Positions 12,201-23,060 of a DNA stretch of 64,000 nucleotides are shown here, one piece after another. Positions within the stretch are counted from its first letter, which is position 1. Each line of letters starts with the position of its first letter. The stretch is from Valencia hispanica (Eukaryota; Chordata; Actinopteri; Cyprinodontiformes; Valenciidae), in contig OY747712.1 of assembly GCA_963556495.2 (NCBI GenBank), forward strand, positions 17,324,735 to 17,388,734, read 5' to 3'. The notes under the pieces were generated by a model that saw only the letters and a program-made list of their open reading frames with translations, was not told the DNA's origin and did not search any database. The position numbers were made by a program, and so were the translations under genes.

Positions 12201-13001
12201 TACAGCAAGAGTTGTGAAATATTTATACAACTTATAAATTTTCACACACAAAGTGGCAGATTTAATGTGAAGTGGATAGAAAAGGTTGCATTAATTTTTT
12301 TCAGCAAATAAAAATCTGAAAAGTATATTAGACCCCTTTACTTTGAACCTTCTAAATAGAAATGAGTTGCCGTCTGAAGTCAGATAAGTAGTAAATAGAG
12401 TCCACTTGCAATTTATTCTCAGTATGAGACAGATTTTTTTGTGAATAATGTATTTTATTCTGGTGGCAGCATCATGATGTGGAGCTGGCCAGACTTGATG
12501 AGAAGATGGCTTATTTTAGGGGAATCCTAGACAGAAAGCCTGCAGGAGTCTGCAAAGTACTTGAAGCTGGGGCCAACAGGACAGAGAACTTAAATATAAA
12601 CCTAGAGCTGGAATTTTTGTGACAAAGATCAAAGATTCAGGTCCTAAAATGGCCTAGTCAAAGTCCAGACCTAAAATCCAACTGAGAAAGATTTGTCAAT
12701 CAGTGTATCCTCGATTTAATCTGGCTAAGCTACAGCTGAATCTGGGCAGAAATTTCAGTCTCTACATCCGTACTCCTGGTGATTTCACAAAGCTTTGATC
12801 TATTGGGATTTCATCTTGATGTAGGGGGATTAAATACAAAGGCTGCATTTTTTTAAATCTTACGTATCCATCTACTTCTCAATTATGCACTACTTTGTGT
12901 TGTTCCAACACATGGAAACTAAGAGTAAAATACATCAGAACTTGTTGCAACAGGAAAAAATGAGAAAGGTTGAAGATGCATGACTACTTTCATTAGGCAC
13001 A
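12201..13001 (+). mobile_element. Tc1-like relic
   Basis: The transposase signature GGTGGCAGCATCATGATGTG starts at about 12,461, and AATGGCCTAGTCAAAGTCCA ([12 protein letters not shown]) lies near 12,650. The right end has TTGATCTATTGGGATTTCAT and then ACTACTTTCATTAGGCAC. It is heavily mutated; boundaries approximate. Confidence 0.7.
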
Positions 13002-14879
13002 GTTCAGTTAATAAAAATAGCTGCACAAATTTTTCATATTGAATTAATATTGACATATGAAAAATTTACCCATTAGCGCCCTGCAACTGTTTGTCTGCAG
13101 TAGAATGTGATTGAAATAGTTATGCGTATATTTATAAAGTTCCCATTTGAACTTGCAGCTCCTTATTTGCCTTCCTTCCCTTCCTGCTGATTAAGTCCCA
13201 CGTCCTACCTCGTCCTGGCAGCTCCATTACAGAGTCTGCGTCTCGCATCATACCTGTTTCTCCGAGCTGCCATCAGCAGCCTGTGCAGCAGCTGTCTCCG
13301 GCAGACTTAAAAAGCAGCCGGTTAATAATAGGCCTTGAGACAGCTCACTGCTGAGTAGCGCATCCTCTTGTGTGGAAGTCCTTTTCTCCGTGTGGATACT
13401 GATTGACAGGAGGGACTGTGGGGAGGTGGCGGTGTGGCCTTTTCACTGTGGACTGGCAGTAAATGTGCATAGGAATAATCACACTGTAGCTGTGGTTGTT
13501 ATTGCTTCCTGCAGAGCCACAGAGACCAGCAGCTAACAGTGATGAACCTGTTCTATAAAACTTCCTGCAACTATTATGGTCTTTTTTTTCCCTCCTTGTG
13601 CTTTCAAGTTGTTGTTGATATTTTTAGTTCATGAATAGCTATTACACATTAACTCCTCCCCCTCTATCTTTTGTTTTTGCCCCTGTGAATGCAGCAAACA
13701 GGAAAGGTGGGTACTCTCAGCGTTGCATCATAACTTCATGCACCACTACTTGTTCTTATCTGTGTCCTGAGGTCAGGAGAGGCACAGAGTTAGCTGATTT
13801 AACACAAGAAAGGGACCTTTACACCGGATTAAAAAGAAATCAAGCCGGTATCGTGTCCAATTTGGTCAGCTTTACAAGACGAACGTAAAAAGCAGCTGAC
13901 TCTGCACCCCCTGACAGCTGAGGTTGAGGGAACCCCCGGGTCACATCCGTGTACCAGTGCATGTTCCACATCTAGTGCCAGTGTTCTTGCTCAGATTGTC
14001 CTGTCTGCCATGGTTTGTCTCCATGCTGTGTTTCATTATCCAGCAAGTCACAGTGTGCCCCTCCAAGATTGCCCTCATCTGAATATGCCAAGGCATCTCC
14101 TCCTGCCGAATGGGCCATTGTGAAGTAAATGCCAGACTTGTGAGTGGGGGAGGGCTGGGGGAGGGGGGGTAGACAGCTCAGAAAGATACGTCCCCATTTT
14201 TTAGGCTGACATTTTCCACTGAGACTCTTTCCTCCACTTTTAGCCTTTTTTTGCATCTCTCTCTCTGCTTCCTGGTGGCAGGAGTCTCTACAAAGGGCCC
14301 TGTTCTACCCTCATTAAGACTCCACGGTACCGCACACTCTGCGTGTACTTTCTTTTTCACTTGTCTTCACCCTCATTTTGAGCTTGAGATAAAAAACTGA
14401 ACAAAACCCCACACATGTTTACGATAAAGCAGCCACCAAAGCATCATGCAGATTGGTGCATGATTGGGTCAGATTGGGTCATTCCACATTCTGTCACGTC
14501 AGAAGCACAAACCTCAATTCAGAATCATACAAGAAGAAATGGGATGTATGTTTTATAAATAAAGGGGATAAAGCTAGTTTTAGCAGTTTCAAGCAAAATA
14601 TACATAGGATTTCCACATTAGAACCACTAGTGGTAAAATAATTACTGTTTTTTATCCTATTTTTCATTCTTAGGTCATTAAGTATGTTAATTTTTTCCTC
14701 TTAGCTTTACATGAATTTAACAAATTAATAAAAGGAAATTCACTTTTATTTCAATCTTAAACCTAAAAATGGAAAAAAGATGGTCCTTTTAACTTAACAC
14801 AAAACAAACACATTTTATATAGCAATTATAAAAAAAAAATTAACATGAGTTGTTCTAGAGGACCTAGATCTAGATGAAT
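13002..14879. other. Phosphatase intron flanking the microexon
   Basis: Apart from the 12-nt microexon there is no coding signal. A GC-richer block at about 13,190-13,330 could be a conserved non-coding element but has no recognisable sites. Confidence 0.4.
13695..13706 (+). CDS. ptprf: Candidate 12-nt juxtamembrane microexon
   Basis: A 12-base segment (CAAACAGGAAAG) is bounded by a strong pyrimidine tract plus GCAG and by a GTGGGT donor. It lies in the intron between the transmembrane and juxtamembrane exons. Inserting it keeps the frame: phase 2 in and phase 2 out. It changes the juncture from FK-KKRAS to FK-NKQERKRAS. As I recall, human PTPRS has KNKPDSKRK and PTPRD has KSKPDRKRA at exactly this place, while the common PTPRF form lacks the four residues. 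The inserted residues therefore look like the paralogous juxtamembrane peptide. This is an inference from splice sites, length, phase and paralogue similarity; no transcript was available. Confidence 0.72.
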
Positions 14880-15768
14880 TTAGTTCTGTAGGAGTGAGGA
14901 AGATCACTGTAACACATCAGCACAAAGTAGAGCATAATTGTGAAGAGGAAACAAAACCATGATTTTCTCCAATCTTTATAAATAATCAGTGTGGCATCTT
15001 ATTCAGATGCCTATACTCTGATCTTCCTAAATAAAATCAAGTGGAGTATTCTCCCAGCACATGTGGGAGAATACTGTGATCAACAGATATTGTCAACCAA
15101 TCTGTTGAACCATTAGTCACAAACTCCACAAACTTGGTCTTTATAGAGGAGCGAGAAAGAGAAACAAATGTTGGTTAACAACAAGCCATGCAGGGGACAC
15201 CGCAAACATGTAGTTAACGCTGCAGATGACACCAAAACAGAACTTTTTTCCCACCTTCCCACTGAAACATTGTGATGGCAGCATGATGCTGTGGGGATGC
15301 TTGAGCTGGTGGGATGATGGAAGTAATGCAGGGTGAGTTACGTGGGAAAACTCTTGGAGGCTACGGACGACTTGAGAAGGGGGTGATGTTCATCTTCTAG
15401 CAGGACAGTGATGCTAAACATACATCCAGAGCTACAATGGAAAGGTTTAGATCAAACCATATTTATTTGTTAGAATGACCTAGTCAAAGTCCAGACCAAA
15501 ATCCAAAAAGAATATGTGGTAAGACTTGAAAATTACTCTTCACAAACCCTCTCCATCTAGGCTGACCGTGCTTGAGCTGTGTTCCTAAGAGGAATGAGTA
15601 AATTGCTAAGCTTGCAGAGAAATACCCCCAAGAGTACCAAGTGTTACTGCATACTACTATTGATAGTGTGTTGGTCTATCACATTAAATCCCACTGAAAT
15701 ACATTGAAGTTTTTGGTTGTAATGTGACAGAATATTAAACCTGTGTGAATACTTATGCAAGGCTCTTT
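14880..15768 (+). mobile_element. Tc1-like relic
   Basis: GTGATGGCAGCATGATGCTG at about 15,272, then AGCAGGACAGTGATGCTAAA (QQDSDAKH-type) and TGACCTAGTCAAAGTCCAGA. The right end, GTTTTTGGTTGTAATGTGAC and CTTATGCAAGGCTCTTTACG, is the family's inverted repeat. Left-end blocks such as CACAAAGTAGAGCATAATTG are at about 14,920. Inactive. Confidence 0.75.
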
Positions 15769-16986
15769 ACGTTATGGATCTAAGACTCACACCACCCACC
15801 CCAGCTCCCTCAGCCCTGCCCAGCACCATCAGCGATCTCTGGGAAAAACTGGACACGGTCTGGCTCAGCTCTCGGCTGGAAAGGAAGAGATGCTTGTCAG
15901 AGATTAGCTGTCATGCCTCCAGCATTAGCTTAAGCCCCTGCAGGAAGAGATAACAGGTGGCGGTGAGGCCCGAGCCCCAACAGCTGAGGAGGGTGGGGGG
16001 AACCAGGTTAAGGCTTCTTGTGCACCACCGACTTTGTGTTTTCTCGCCACGACGTGCCTCAACAGAAGGCCTCCGCTCCTTCTTAAAACCATGCTCGCCA
16101 CTTGCAAATGGAGTGCAATGAGATGTGAAATTTCCGCGGGGTGCCCTGATGCTTCTTTCTGCACATTTCCATTTGCTGTCAGGTTTGTGAGTCTGCAGCT
16201 GTACATGTGTGAGCGTGTGTGCATCTCTTTGCCTGTTTGCGTGTCAACAGATGCTGGCTGTCTGAATACAGGCAGGCTGCGTTTGCTGTTACTTTTTTCT
16301 GCCTGATGGACGAACCTACGGTCGACTGAGCTAAGCCAGTCCAAGCGGCTCTGTTCTGTTCTGTTCTGTGGCGCGCTGGATGCAGCAAGGCTGGGCCTGG
16401 CAGCACAGGTGCTGCAGAACTGGTCTAATTATCCAGTGTTGTGCCACCCAGCTGATGAGCTAATTACAGCAGCCGCCTGTTTTCCTCTCAATCTGGGAAA
16501 CCAGAAAACATAATGTGTTGTTAGCACACACACAAGCAGCAGCAGCAGCACACATAAAAATCTCTGCATACACATTCTCATGCACACGTTTCTCACACAG
16601 CAGCTGTCACCGATCCAACAACAAACGCAACCTAGCACACTCCAGCAAAATTATGGTGCTTCTTCAAACACATTAAATTCAAGTTTCCTTTCAAACTAAT
16701 GGGAATAAGGCCCCTGGCCCCCACACTCTCTTGAGTTTCCTGTCCTTAGAAGTAGCTTCAAGAGCCATTAAACGCACCATTAACCTCATCAAACGTGCAA
16801 ATGAGTCAAAGTGTGTGCATATAGTAATTATTAATGTCCTTTTAAATCATCCTGTCATTTCTGCTTTGAGTTTTCTTGCAAAACTGATGACTAAATCTGA
16901 GCTTTCTTTATTTATTTAGTCATTTCAGACAAGACAATATGAGCAGGATGTATTCATTGCCTTGTTTACTCCTTTTTCCTCTCCAG
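15769..16986. other. Phosphatase intron upstream of the juxtamembrane exon
   Basis: Nothing coding is recognised. A CA/GCA-rich stretch lies at 16,520-16,550. The last 20 bases form the pyrimidine-rich acceptor. Confidence 0.4.
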
Positions 16987-17099
16987 AAAGCGGGCATCAC
17001 CCTTACCGAAAGACGAGCACTCAGGCGGCGTGAAGGACTCGCTGTTAGGCAACTCCTCCGACCCCGTGGAGATGAGAAGACTCAACTACCAGACCCCAG
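16987..17099 (+). CDS. ptprf: LAR-type phosphatase, juxtamembrane linker exon
   Basis: This exon encodes the basic, flexible linker just inside the membrane. It begins KRASPLPKDEHSGG and ends in the strongly conserved DPVEMRRLNYQTPG segment. Acceptor CTCCAG and donor GTAATA flank it. Its first base completes the codon left open by the previous exon and its last base opens a glycine codon finished by the next one. VKDSLL..SSDPVEMRRLNYQTPG is closer to PTPRF than to PTPRS (MRRINFQTPG) or PTPRD (LRRLNFQTPG) by recall. The intron on its 5' side carries the candidate microexon. In the family this linker is a site of alternative splicing and leads into the wedge. Confidence 0.95.
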
Positions 17100-17220
17100 G
17101 TAATAAATAACTCTACAACAACCACATATGTGTCTCTGTAAAGTCCAGGTTTACATTTTGATTTACTTTCTTACATAAGTAAAACATTATAACAGATATA
17201 ACATATACAACTATAAAGTA

Positions 17221-18027
17221 AAGGGCTTGTCTAATGGACTTAAACTCCTTAAACCTTTCTACAGTTTGTCTTGTTCTAACCACAAACTTCAATGTATTTT
17301 ACTAGGATTTAATCAATGCAAAGTAGACCATAATCAAGAAATAGACAGATGTTGTGTATTATTCTCCTGAATAAAGTCAACAGGAAGACACACATTTAGT
17401 CCTGCCCTCTCCAAATCTGGTCCTTAAGGGAGAGCGGCAGCAAAAACAAAAGCTGTTTGTAGTCATGCCAAGCCATGAATGGGACACAGCAAACATCTGG
17501 ATGAAGTGACTCTGGTCAGCTGAAACCAAATTTTTACTTTTTGAGTGGCAGCATCATGCTGTGGGGGATGGTTTTCTTAAGAAATGATGGGAAAATGGCA
17601 ATCCTGGAGGAAAACTTATTAGAGAATAACTAAGACTTGAGACTGGGGTGAAGTTTCACCTTGGAGCAGAACACCAACCATAAACATACAGCCAGAACTA
17701 CAATAGAACGGTTCGGATCAGAGGAATTTAATGCGTTACAACGGCCCAGTCAAATGTACAGACTTAAACCCAATTGAGACAATTTGGCAAGACTTGAAAA
17801 TTGCTCTCTCTTTTCCAATATGATGCAACAAAGCTGGTAGAAAAACACCCCAAAAGACAAAAAAAAAACATTGAAAACCAACTTTCTTCTCAATTTAATA
17901 TCACAGTTATTACTCTTTTGGTCTATCACAACAATTCCCAACACAACACATGGAATTTTGTGGTTGTAATGTGATAAAAATTGAAAAATGTTAAAGAATA
18001 TTCAAACTTGTGCAAGGAATGCCTGAT
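17221..18027 (+). mobile_element. Tc1-like relic
   Basis: AGTGGCAGCATCATGCTGTG at about 17,545, ACAACGGCCCAGTCAAATGT and AACCCAATTGAGACAATTTG near 17,740-17,790 (PSQ..DLNPIETIW-type), and TGGTTGTAATGTGATAAAAA near the right end. Multiple frame breaks. It begins about 120 bases downstream of the juxtamembrane exon. Confidence 0.75.
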
Positions 18028-19339
18028 TGATAATAAATCCTTTTGTTTATGTTTAACACTTGTGGCAGTGATGTGATGTCCTTCATAAGCTGTGAAAGAA
18101 GTATAGGAAGGACATTAATTGCTCCATAAAACCTCCATGTTGTTCCTTGATGTCAATATTCTCATGATTCCAAACGTTTTGCCTTCAAACTGAATTTCCA
18201 TATTATCTTCTAGCCTCATTCTTATTTTATTTATCGTTAAGCTGATAATTTGACGTATTTGAAGGGAAAATGAGAATAGAAAGGTAGTTTCTATGGAGCT
18301 GAGCTTAATTTTTTTGCCTATCATGGTCAGCTGACCGTTTGTTGAGTCAGGCTGAAGAGATTCAGATTCTGTCCACACAGCAATGAAGTGGGTGGATATA
18401 AGGAGGAAGGTGGGGGAGACTTCTGTTAGGATGCCCACCTCAGCATCAGCCTTCCTCCTATTTCCTCCTGATCTTCTTCCTCCCCTGGTTCTCAGTCGTC
18501 CTCCTTCTTCCATGAGCTCCTTTCATTCCCCCCAGCTGGTAATGAGTCCTGCTGCCTCTGATGTCAAGGTGAGCCGGGCCAAGGGAACAATAGAGCTGAG
18601 GGAAAATGTCAGCCACGGTGCACGCGTCTGAGCGTGCGTTGCTGTGTTTTCCCTCTCTGTCTGTCTGCGTGTGTGTGTGTGCGTGCGTGTGTGTGTTGCC
18701 CCTTCTCACGGGTTATTAAAGATCCCATTTGCCATACACGCACACACAAAGCCCTTTGAACCCCTGCAGTGGAATTAAGCAGTGCCGCCACTTTGAAAGG
18801 GCCCTGTTCTGCCATCCTCCCACTCCACCTCTCTCGGGTTTTGTCTTCCATTTCCCCCTGTAGGGTAATCTCTCTTCTTTTTCTCTCGTTCTTTCCCCTC
18901 TCGCTCTCTCTGTACGTCAACACTTATTTCCTTCTATTCCTCCCTCACCGCCTCTCTGTGTTACTTCAAGTGTGGTGATTATCGAAAACCACAGAGGCTC
19001 CGTCTAGATGCTGAAATCGTATGAGACTCTGAGCCTGAGCCGGGTGAATATTGAACAGCCGCATCCTTTATCCTCCCTCTCTTTCTCCCTGGAATACGTC
19101 CCCAGCAGGTGAACATTCCTGCTCTGATTATGATTGTTGTTGGATCATTGAACAAACAGCAGCAGCGCGTTGTTTGTTTCTGATAGATGTCTTTTGCTCC
19201 TTTCAGCACAGCGGAAACAAAAGTTTTTTTAGGTTACTGACCTGCTTCATCATCATAGATGGACCTTGTTTGGATTCTGCTTTTGGAAGCCTGATGAAGG
19301 CTTTAGAGACAACTTACAGGGGGTATGACATTAATAAGG
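18028..19339. other. Phosphatase intron with a 33-nt splice-bounded segment
   Basis: A segment at 18,536-18,568 has a strong acceptor (CATTCCCCCCAG) and donor (AAG-GTGAGC). A GT-rich tract lies at 18,665-18,700. Otherwise nothing is recognised. Confidence 0.45.
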
Positions 19340-19467
19340 ATGCCAGGAATTAAGGTATAAACAAAGGAAGATGCAAGGTAGGACATGAAATAAAGGAGGA
19401 GGGATGCAAGGAAAGATACAAGGAAAGGGATAGCATAGGACACTAAGAAAAATGCAAGGAAAGGAGA
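19340..19467. repeat. Purine-rich minisatellite, left part
   Basis: Irregular repeats built on GATGCAAGG, AAGGA and TAGGACA (for example GATGCAAGGTAGGACATG, then GGATGCAAGGAAAGATACAA). It continues on the other side of the Tc1 insertion at 20,437. The unit is roughly 25-35 bases and imperfect. Confidence 0.7.
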
Positions 19468-19469
19468 TA

Positions 19470-20434
19470 CAGTGGCTTGCAAAAGTATTCGGCCCCCTTG
19501 AACTTTTCCACATTTTGTCACATTACAGACACAAACATGAATCAATTTTATTGGAATTCCACGTGAAAGACCAATACAAAGTGGTGTACACGTGAGAAGT
19601 GGAACGAAAATCATACATGATTCCAAACATTTTTTACAAATAAATAACTGAAAAGTGGGGTGTGCGTAATTATTCAGCCCCCTTTGGTCTGAGTGCAGTC
19701 AGTTGCCCATAGACATTGCCTGATGAGTGCTAATGACTAAATAGAGTGCACCTGTGTGTAATCTAATGTCAGTACAAATACAGCTGCCCTGTGACGGCCT
19801 CAGAGGTTGTCTAAGAGACTGCACATCATTCTGAACACACCATCCCCACTGTCAAATATGGTGGTGGCAGCATCATGCTCTGAGGGTGCTTCTCTTCAGC
19901 AGGGACAGGGAAGCTGGTCAGAGTTGATGGGAAGATGGATGGAGCCAAATACAGGGCAATCTTGGAAGAAAACCTCTTGGAGTCTACAAAAGACTTGAGA
20001 CTGGGGCGGAGGTTCACCTTCCAGCAGGACAACGACCTTAAACATAAAGCCAGGGCAACAATGGAATGGTTTAAAACAAAACATATCCATGTGTTAGAAT
20101 GGCCCAGTCAAAGTCCAGATCTAAATCCATTTGAGAATCTGTGGCAAAGCTGGTAGAGACATCCCTAAAAGACTGGCAGCTGTAATTGCAGAAAAAGGTG
20201 GTTCTACAAAGTATTGACTCAGGGGGGTGAATAATTACGCACACCCCACTTTTCAGTTATTTATTTGTAAAAAATGTTTGGAATCATGTAGGATTTTTGT
20301 TCCACTTCTCACGTGTACACCACTTTGTATTGGTCTTTCACGTGGAATTCCAATAAAATTGATTCATGTTTGTGGCTGTAATGTGACAAAATGTGGAAAA
20401 GTTCAAGGGGGCCGAATACTTTTGCAAGCCACTG
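19470..20434 (+). mobile_element. Tc1-like element with intact ends and TA target duplication
   Basis: 965 bp, flanked by TA on both sides (19,468-19,469 and 20,435-20,436). The outer ends are CAGTGGCTTGCAAAAGTATT and its complement. The inverted repeats are about 213 bp (19,470-19,682 and 20,222-20,434) with only about three mismatches by eye, so this is the youngest Tc1 copy here. The interior keeps only the C-terminal half of a DDE transposase: [11 protein letters not shown] (second catalytic Asp), then [15 protein letters not shown] (third, Glu). The N-terminal DNA-binding half is missing, so it depended on a transposase supplied elsewhere. Confidence 0.92.
19935..20156 (+). pseudogene. 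C-terminal Tc1 transposase remnant
   Basis: An open frame includes [18 protein letters not shown], then [20 protein letters not shown] and stops. The DDE catalytic Asp and Glu of the C-terminal half are visible. The N-terminal paired-like domain and first Asp are absent or out of frame. Confidence 0.85.
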
Positions 20435-20436
20435 TA

Positions 20437-20640
20437 GGACACAAAAATGATGCAAGGGGAGAGAGGTATTACTTAAAGAAGGATGTAAGGAGAGAGGTAG
20501 GACACAAAAGATTGTAGTAGGACACAAAGAAAGGTGCAAGAAATTAAAGTAGAAGACTAAGAAAAATGCATGGATGGAAGGTAGGACACAAAAAGGAGGG
20601 ATGCAACAAAAGATGCAAGGAAGGGGAGTAGCACACTAAA
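20437..20640. repeat. Purine-rich minisatellite, right part
   Basis: The same irregular units as 19,340-19,467: GGACACAAAAATGATGCAAG, then GGAGAGAGGTAGGACAC, then GATGCAAGGAAGGGGAGTAG. The tract is split by the 965-bp Tc1 element. Confidence 0.7.
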
Positions 20641-21079
20641 AAGAAAAAAAAGAAAGGCTGCTTAAAATGGCCCCGCTTTCTCTTAATTTTGGAGGATTTT
20701 TTTATAGATACAAACATATTTGCATTTAGGATGTTAATAAATGAAGCATCTGCTGAACATTTGCTATTTGATAGCATTTTGTTCTGCAAAGAACTCATAA
20801 TGATTTTAATTTGACCAGATCATATTATCTGTTAAAAAATCATTGCACAAAACAAGTGATTAACAGCAAGCAATTTTTTTAACCTGCCCCTTTATTGTTT
20901 GTCCCCTTTTTGCAGTTTTCAGCTACAGCATTCATGTTCAATATTTGTCTGACTGCTAAAGCTCTTGTGCCAATCTATACATTTTATTCAAATGAAAGAT
21001 TAATGTTCTTTTCTTTCTGGTATGTGGATTTAAAAACAATTCTGAAAAATAACAAAACATTTTATATTCAAAACATAGT

Positions 21080-21546
21080 GTATTTTTTGGGGGTTTTATC
21101 TGTTAAACCAACACAGGGTAGAGCATAACCGTGAAGAAAAAACAAAACAATTGTTTGTTTTTACTTTATTTTTTAACAAGTAACAATTTGAAAAGTGTGA
21201 CATGAATTTTTAATTTAGCTACGTTTCATTCCAGACCAAAATTCCTTCCAACCACTTACCCTTAATATCTGTCCACAGTATTTGTTGTCACAAATATTGT
21301 TGTTGAAAAATCCAAAAGATGCTCTAGTTGCCATAAGCTACCTGGCATGGCTTAGATCAAAGTACAGACCTAAATATATTGATAGTTTGTGGCAATAAGT
21401 AATTGTGGTTCTAGAAAGTACTGACACATCATTTTCCTTCCACTTCACAATTAGGCTTTTGTTTATGTTGGTTCATCACATAAAATCCCAATAAAACAAG
21501 CTGTGGAAAACTTCAAACGGTATAAATGCTTATAGAAATGCTGTAT
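21080..21546 (+). mobile_element. Tc1-like relic (fragmentary)
   Basis: GTTAAACCAACACAGGGTAG and AGCATAACCGTGAAG at the left, GATCAAAGTACAGACCTAAA in the middle, and CATAAAATCCCAATAAAACA with a TATAGAAATGCTGTA end. Strongly decayed. Confidence 0.6.
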
Positions 21547-22439
21547 AACCCTTTAGTTATTAGTAAATGACTTGATACACGCTATCACAGGAAAGTTTCT
21601 TAAGGTTGAGCTCTGTTTGTGCTTGTATTCAGCTGTCCAAATTGCAGTGGTGGAATTGCCCAGAGAGGGTCATCACCATCTGCTGCTGAAAGTTAACTAG
21701 CTCCAAAGGTTCTCTGCAAATACAGCTGGCCTGAGTGTGATCCTTAGCCGCCTCCATTGATTGATTGTACTTATTCCTCCCTACTTTTACTCTCCTCTCT
21801 CAACAGGTCCCAGCTCTCATCGCTGCCCCAACACTCCAAGTTAGTCTGTTTTCTCACCTACTGCATACTTCCCACACATGCAGTCTTTTCTTCTTCACTC
21901 GCTCGCTCCTGAACCCATTCCCCCGTTGCAATCTTGACAGACATCACAAGCTTACAAGCTTGTTGCCTCTAGCACTCCAATGATGCGCCAATGGCCTTCC
22001 TCTGGCTGTGAAGTTTCCCACAACACCTTTATGACGCGGCAGCAGAGACCTACATGGTTTCATGGATTGTTGAGCAGTGCGGACAGTTGCACTTGTTGTA
22101 CATTAGCCTTGTTATCAATAGGTTCACCGTCCATTTAACCAAAAGCGTAGCCGTAAAACACCTGCACAAACACGTGAACACTGATGGTAATGTGCTCAGT
22201 GGCCCCTCTGTGAGATAAGATTAAATTTGCCTAATGGGTCAGGCCTCATCTTGTAAAGTGGCCATCAGCCATTAGCATTAACGCAATAAAATGCTTGCAA
22301 AGGTCTGTCACCTGAAAGCCTGACCCTTGACCTCACAAATGCACTCAGCTAAAGACCTTTTTAAAGTGTCTGCACTGTGTAAGATTGACAGTAATCCAAG
22401 GTTTAACCTTAAAGGTTCTCCGTGTGTTGTATACATTTA

Positions 22440-23060
22440 AATTTGTATACATAATGTACAACCAGTCATAAGTTTACATAGACCCATCATCAGCATGAAG
22501 GTTCTATATATTTTGAGCTTTTAAGCAGTTCTTCTTTTCAGGATGGTATGAAAAACATCTTCGAAAACATATTTTAAGTTATTGAGGATTTTCTCTAGTT
22601 CAGAAATTACATGAAGCACTTATATTTACTCCCAATGATTCTTCGCAAAATGTAATTTAGAGAGTTGAACAACTTTGGGTCGTCGTCTTACCTGAGCACC
22701 AGCTGTGTCCAACTTTCAACATGTAACTGTTAATTTGAGGTGAAGCTAAAAACTTTGGAGGTCATCTTCGTGCTTCATCATTACATCTACCTTGTCCATT
22801 GTTTTACCGCCACCACAGCATGATGGTCCCACCACCATGATTGATAGTTAGTACAAGGTTTCACTTGATTTTAAAACCTCACCTTGACTCCTCCAAACAT
22901 TTATCTTGTCATTGCGGCCAACTAGCACAAACTCTGTCTCATTCGAGCATTTTTATCCTGAAGACATTTAGATTCTTTATATGGACAACTGCAACTTTGA
23001 TTCACTTTTTAAATAGCACCTTCCTTGCATTGGATCCTAGGCAGGATCTTTTTTTCTCAT
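22440..23060 (-). mobile_element. Tc1-like relic, minus strand
   Basis: CATAAGTTTACATAGACCCA near 22,468 resembles a Tc1-type outer repeat. CCACCACAGCATGATGGTCC at about 22,810 is the complement of the GGTGGCAGCATCATGCTG signature. Very degraded, boundaries approximate. Confidence 0.5.

Noticed and set aside
18383..18923. Overlapping long frames on both strands around 18.4-18.9 kb
   Set aside because: Biased composition (TC/GT-rich) creates stop-poor frames; no motifs and no splice context except the 33-nt segment.
21806..21841. Exon-like segment after CTCTCTCAACAG
   Set aside because: There is no GT donor at a suitable place and no family similarity.
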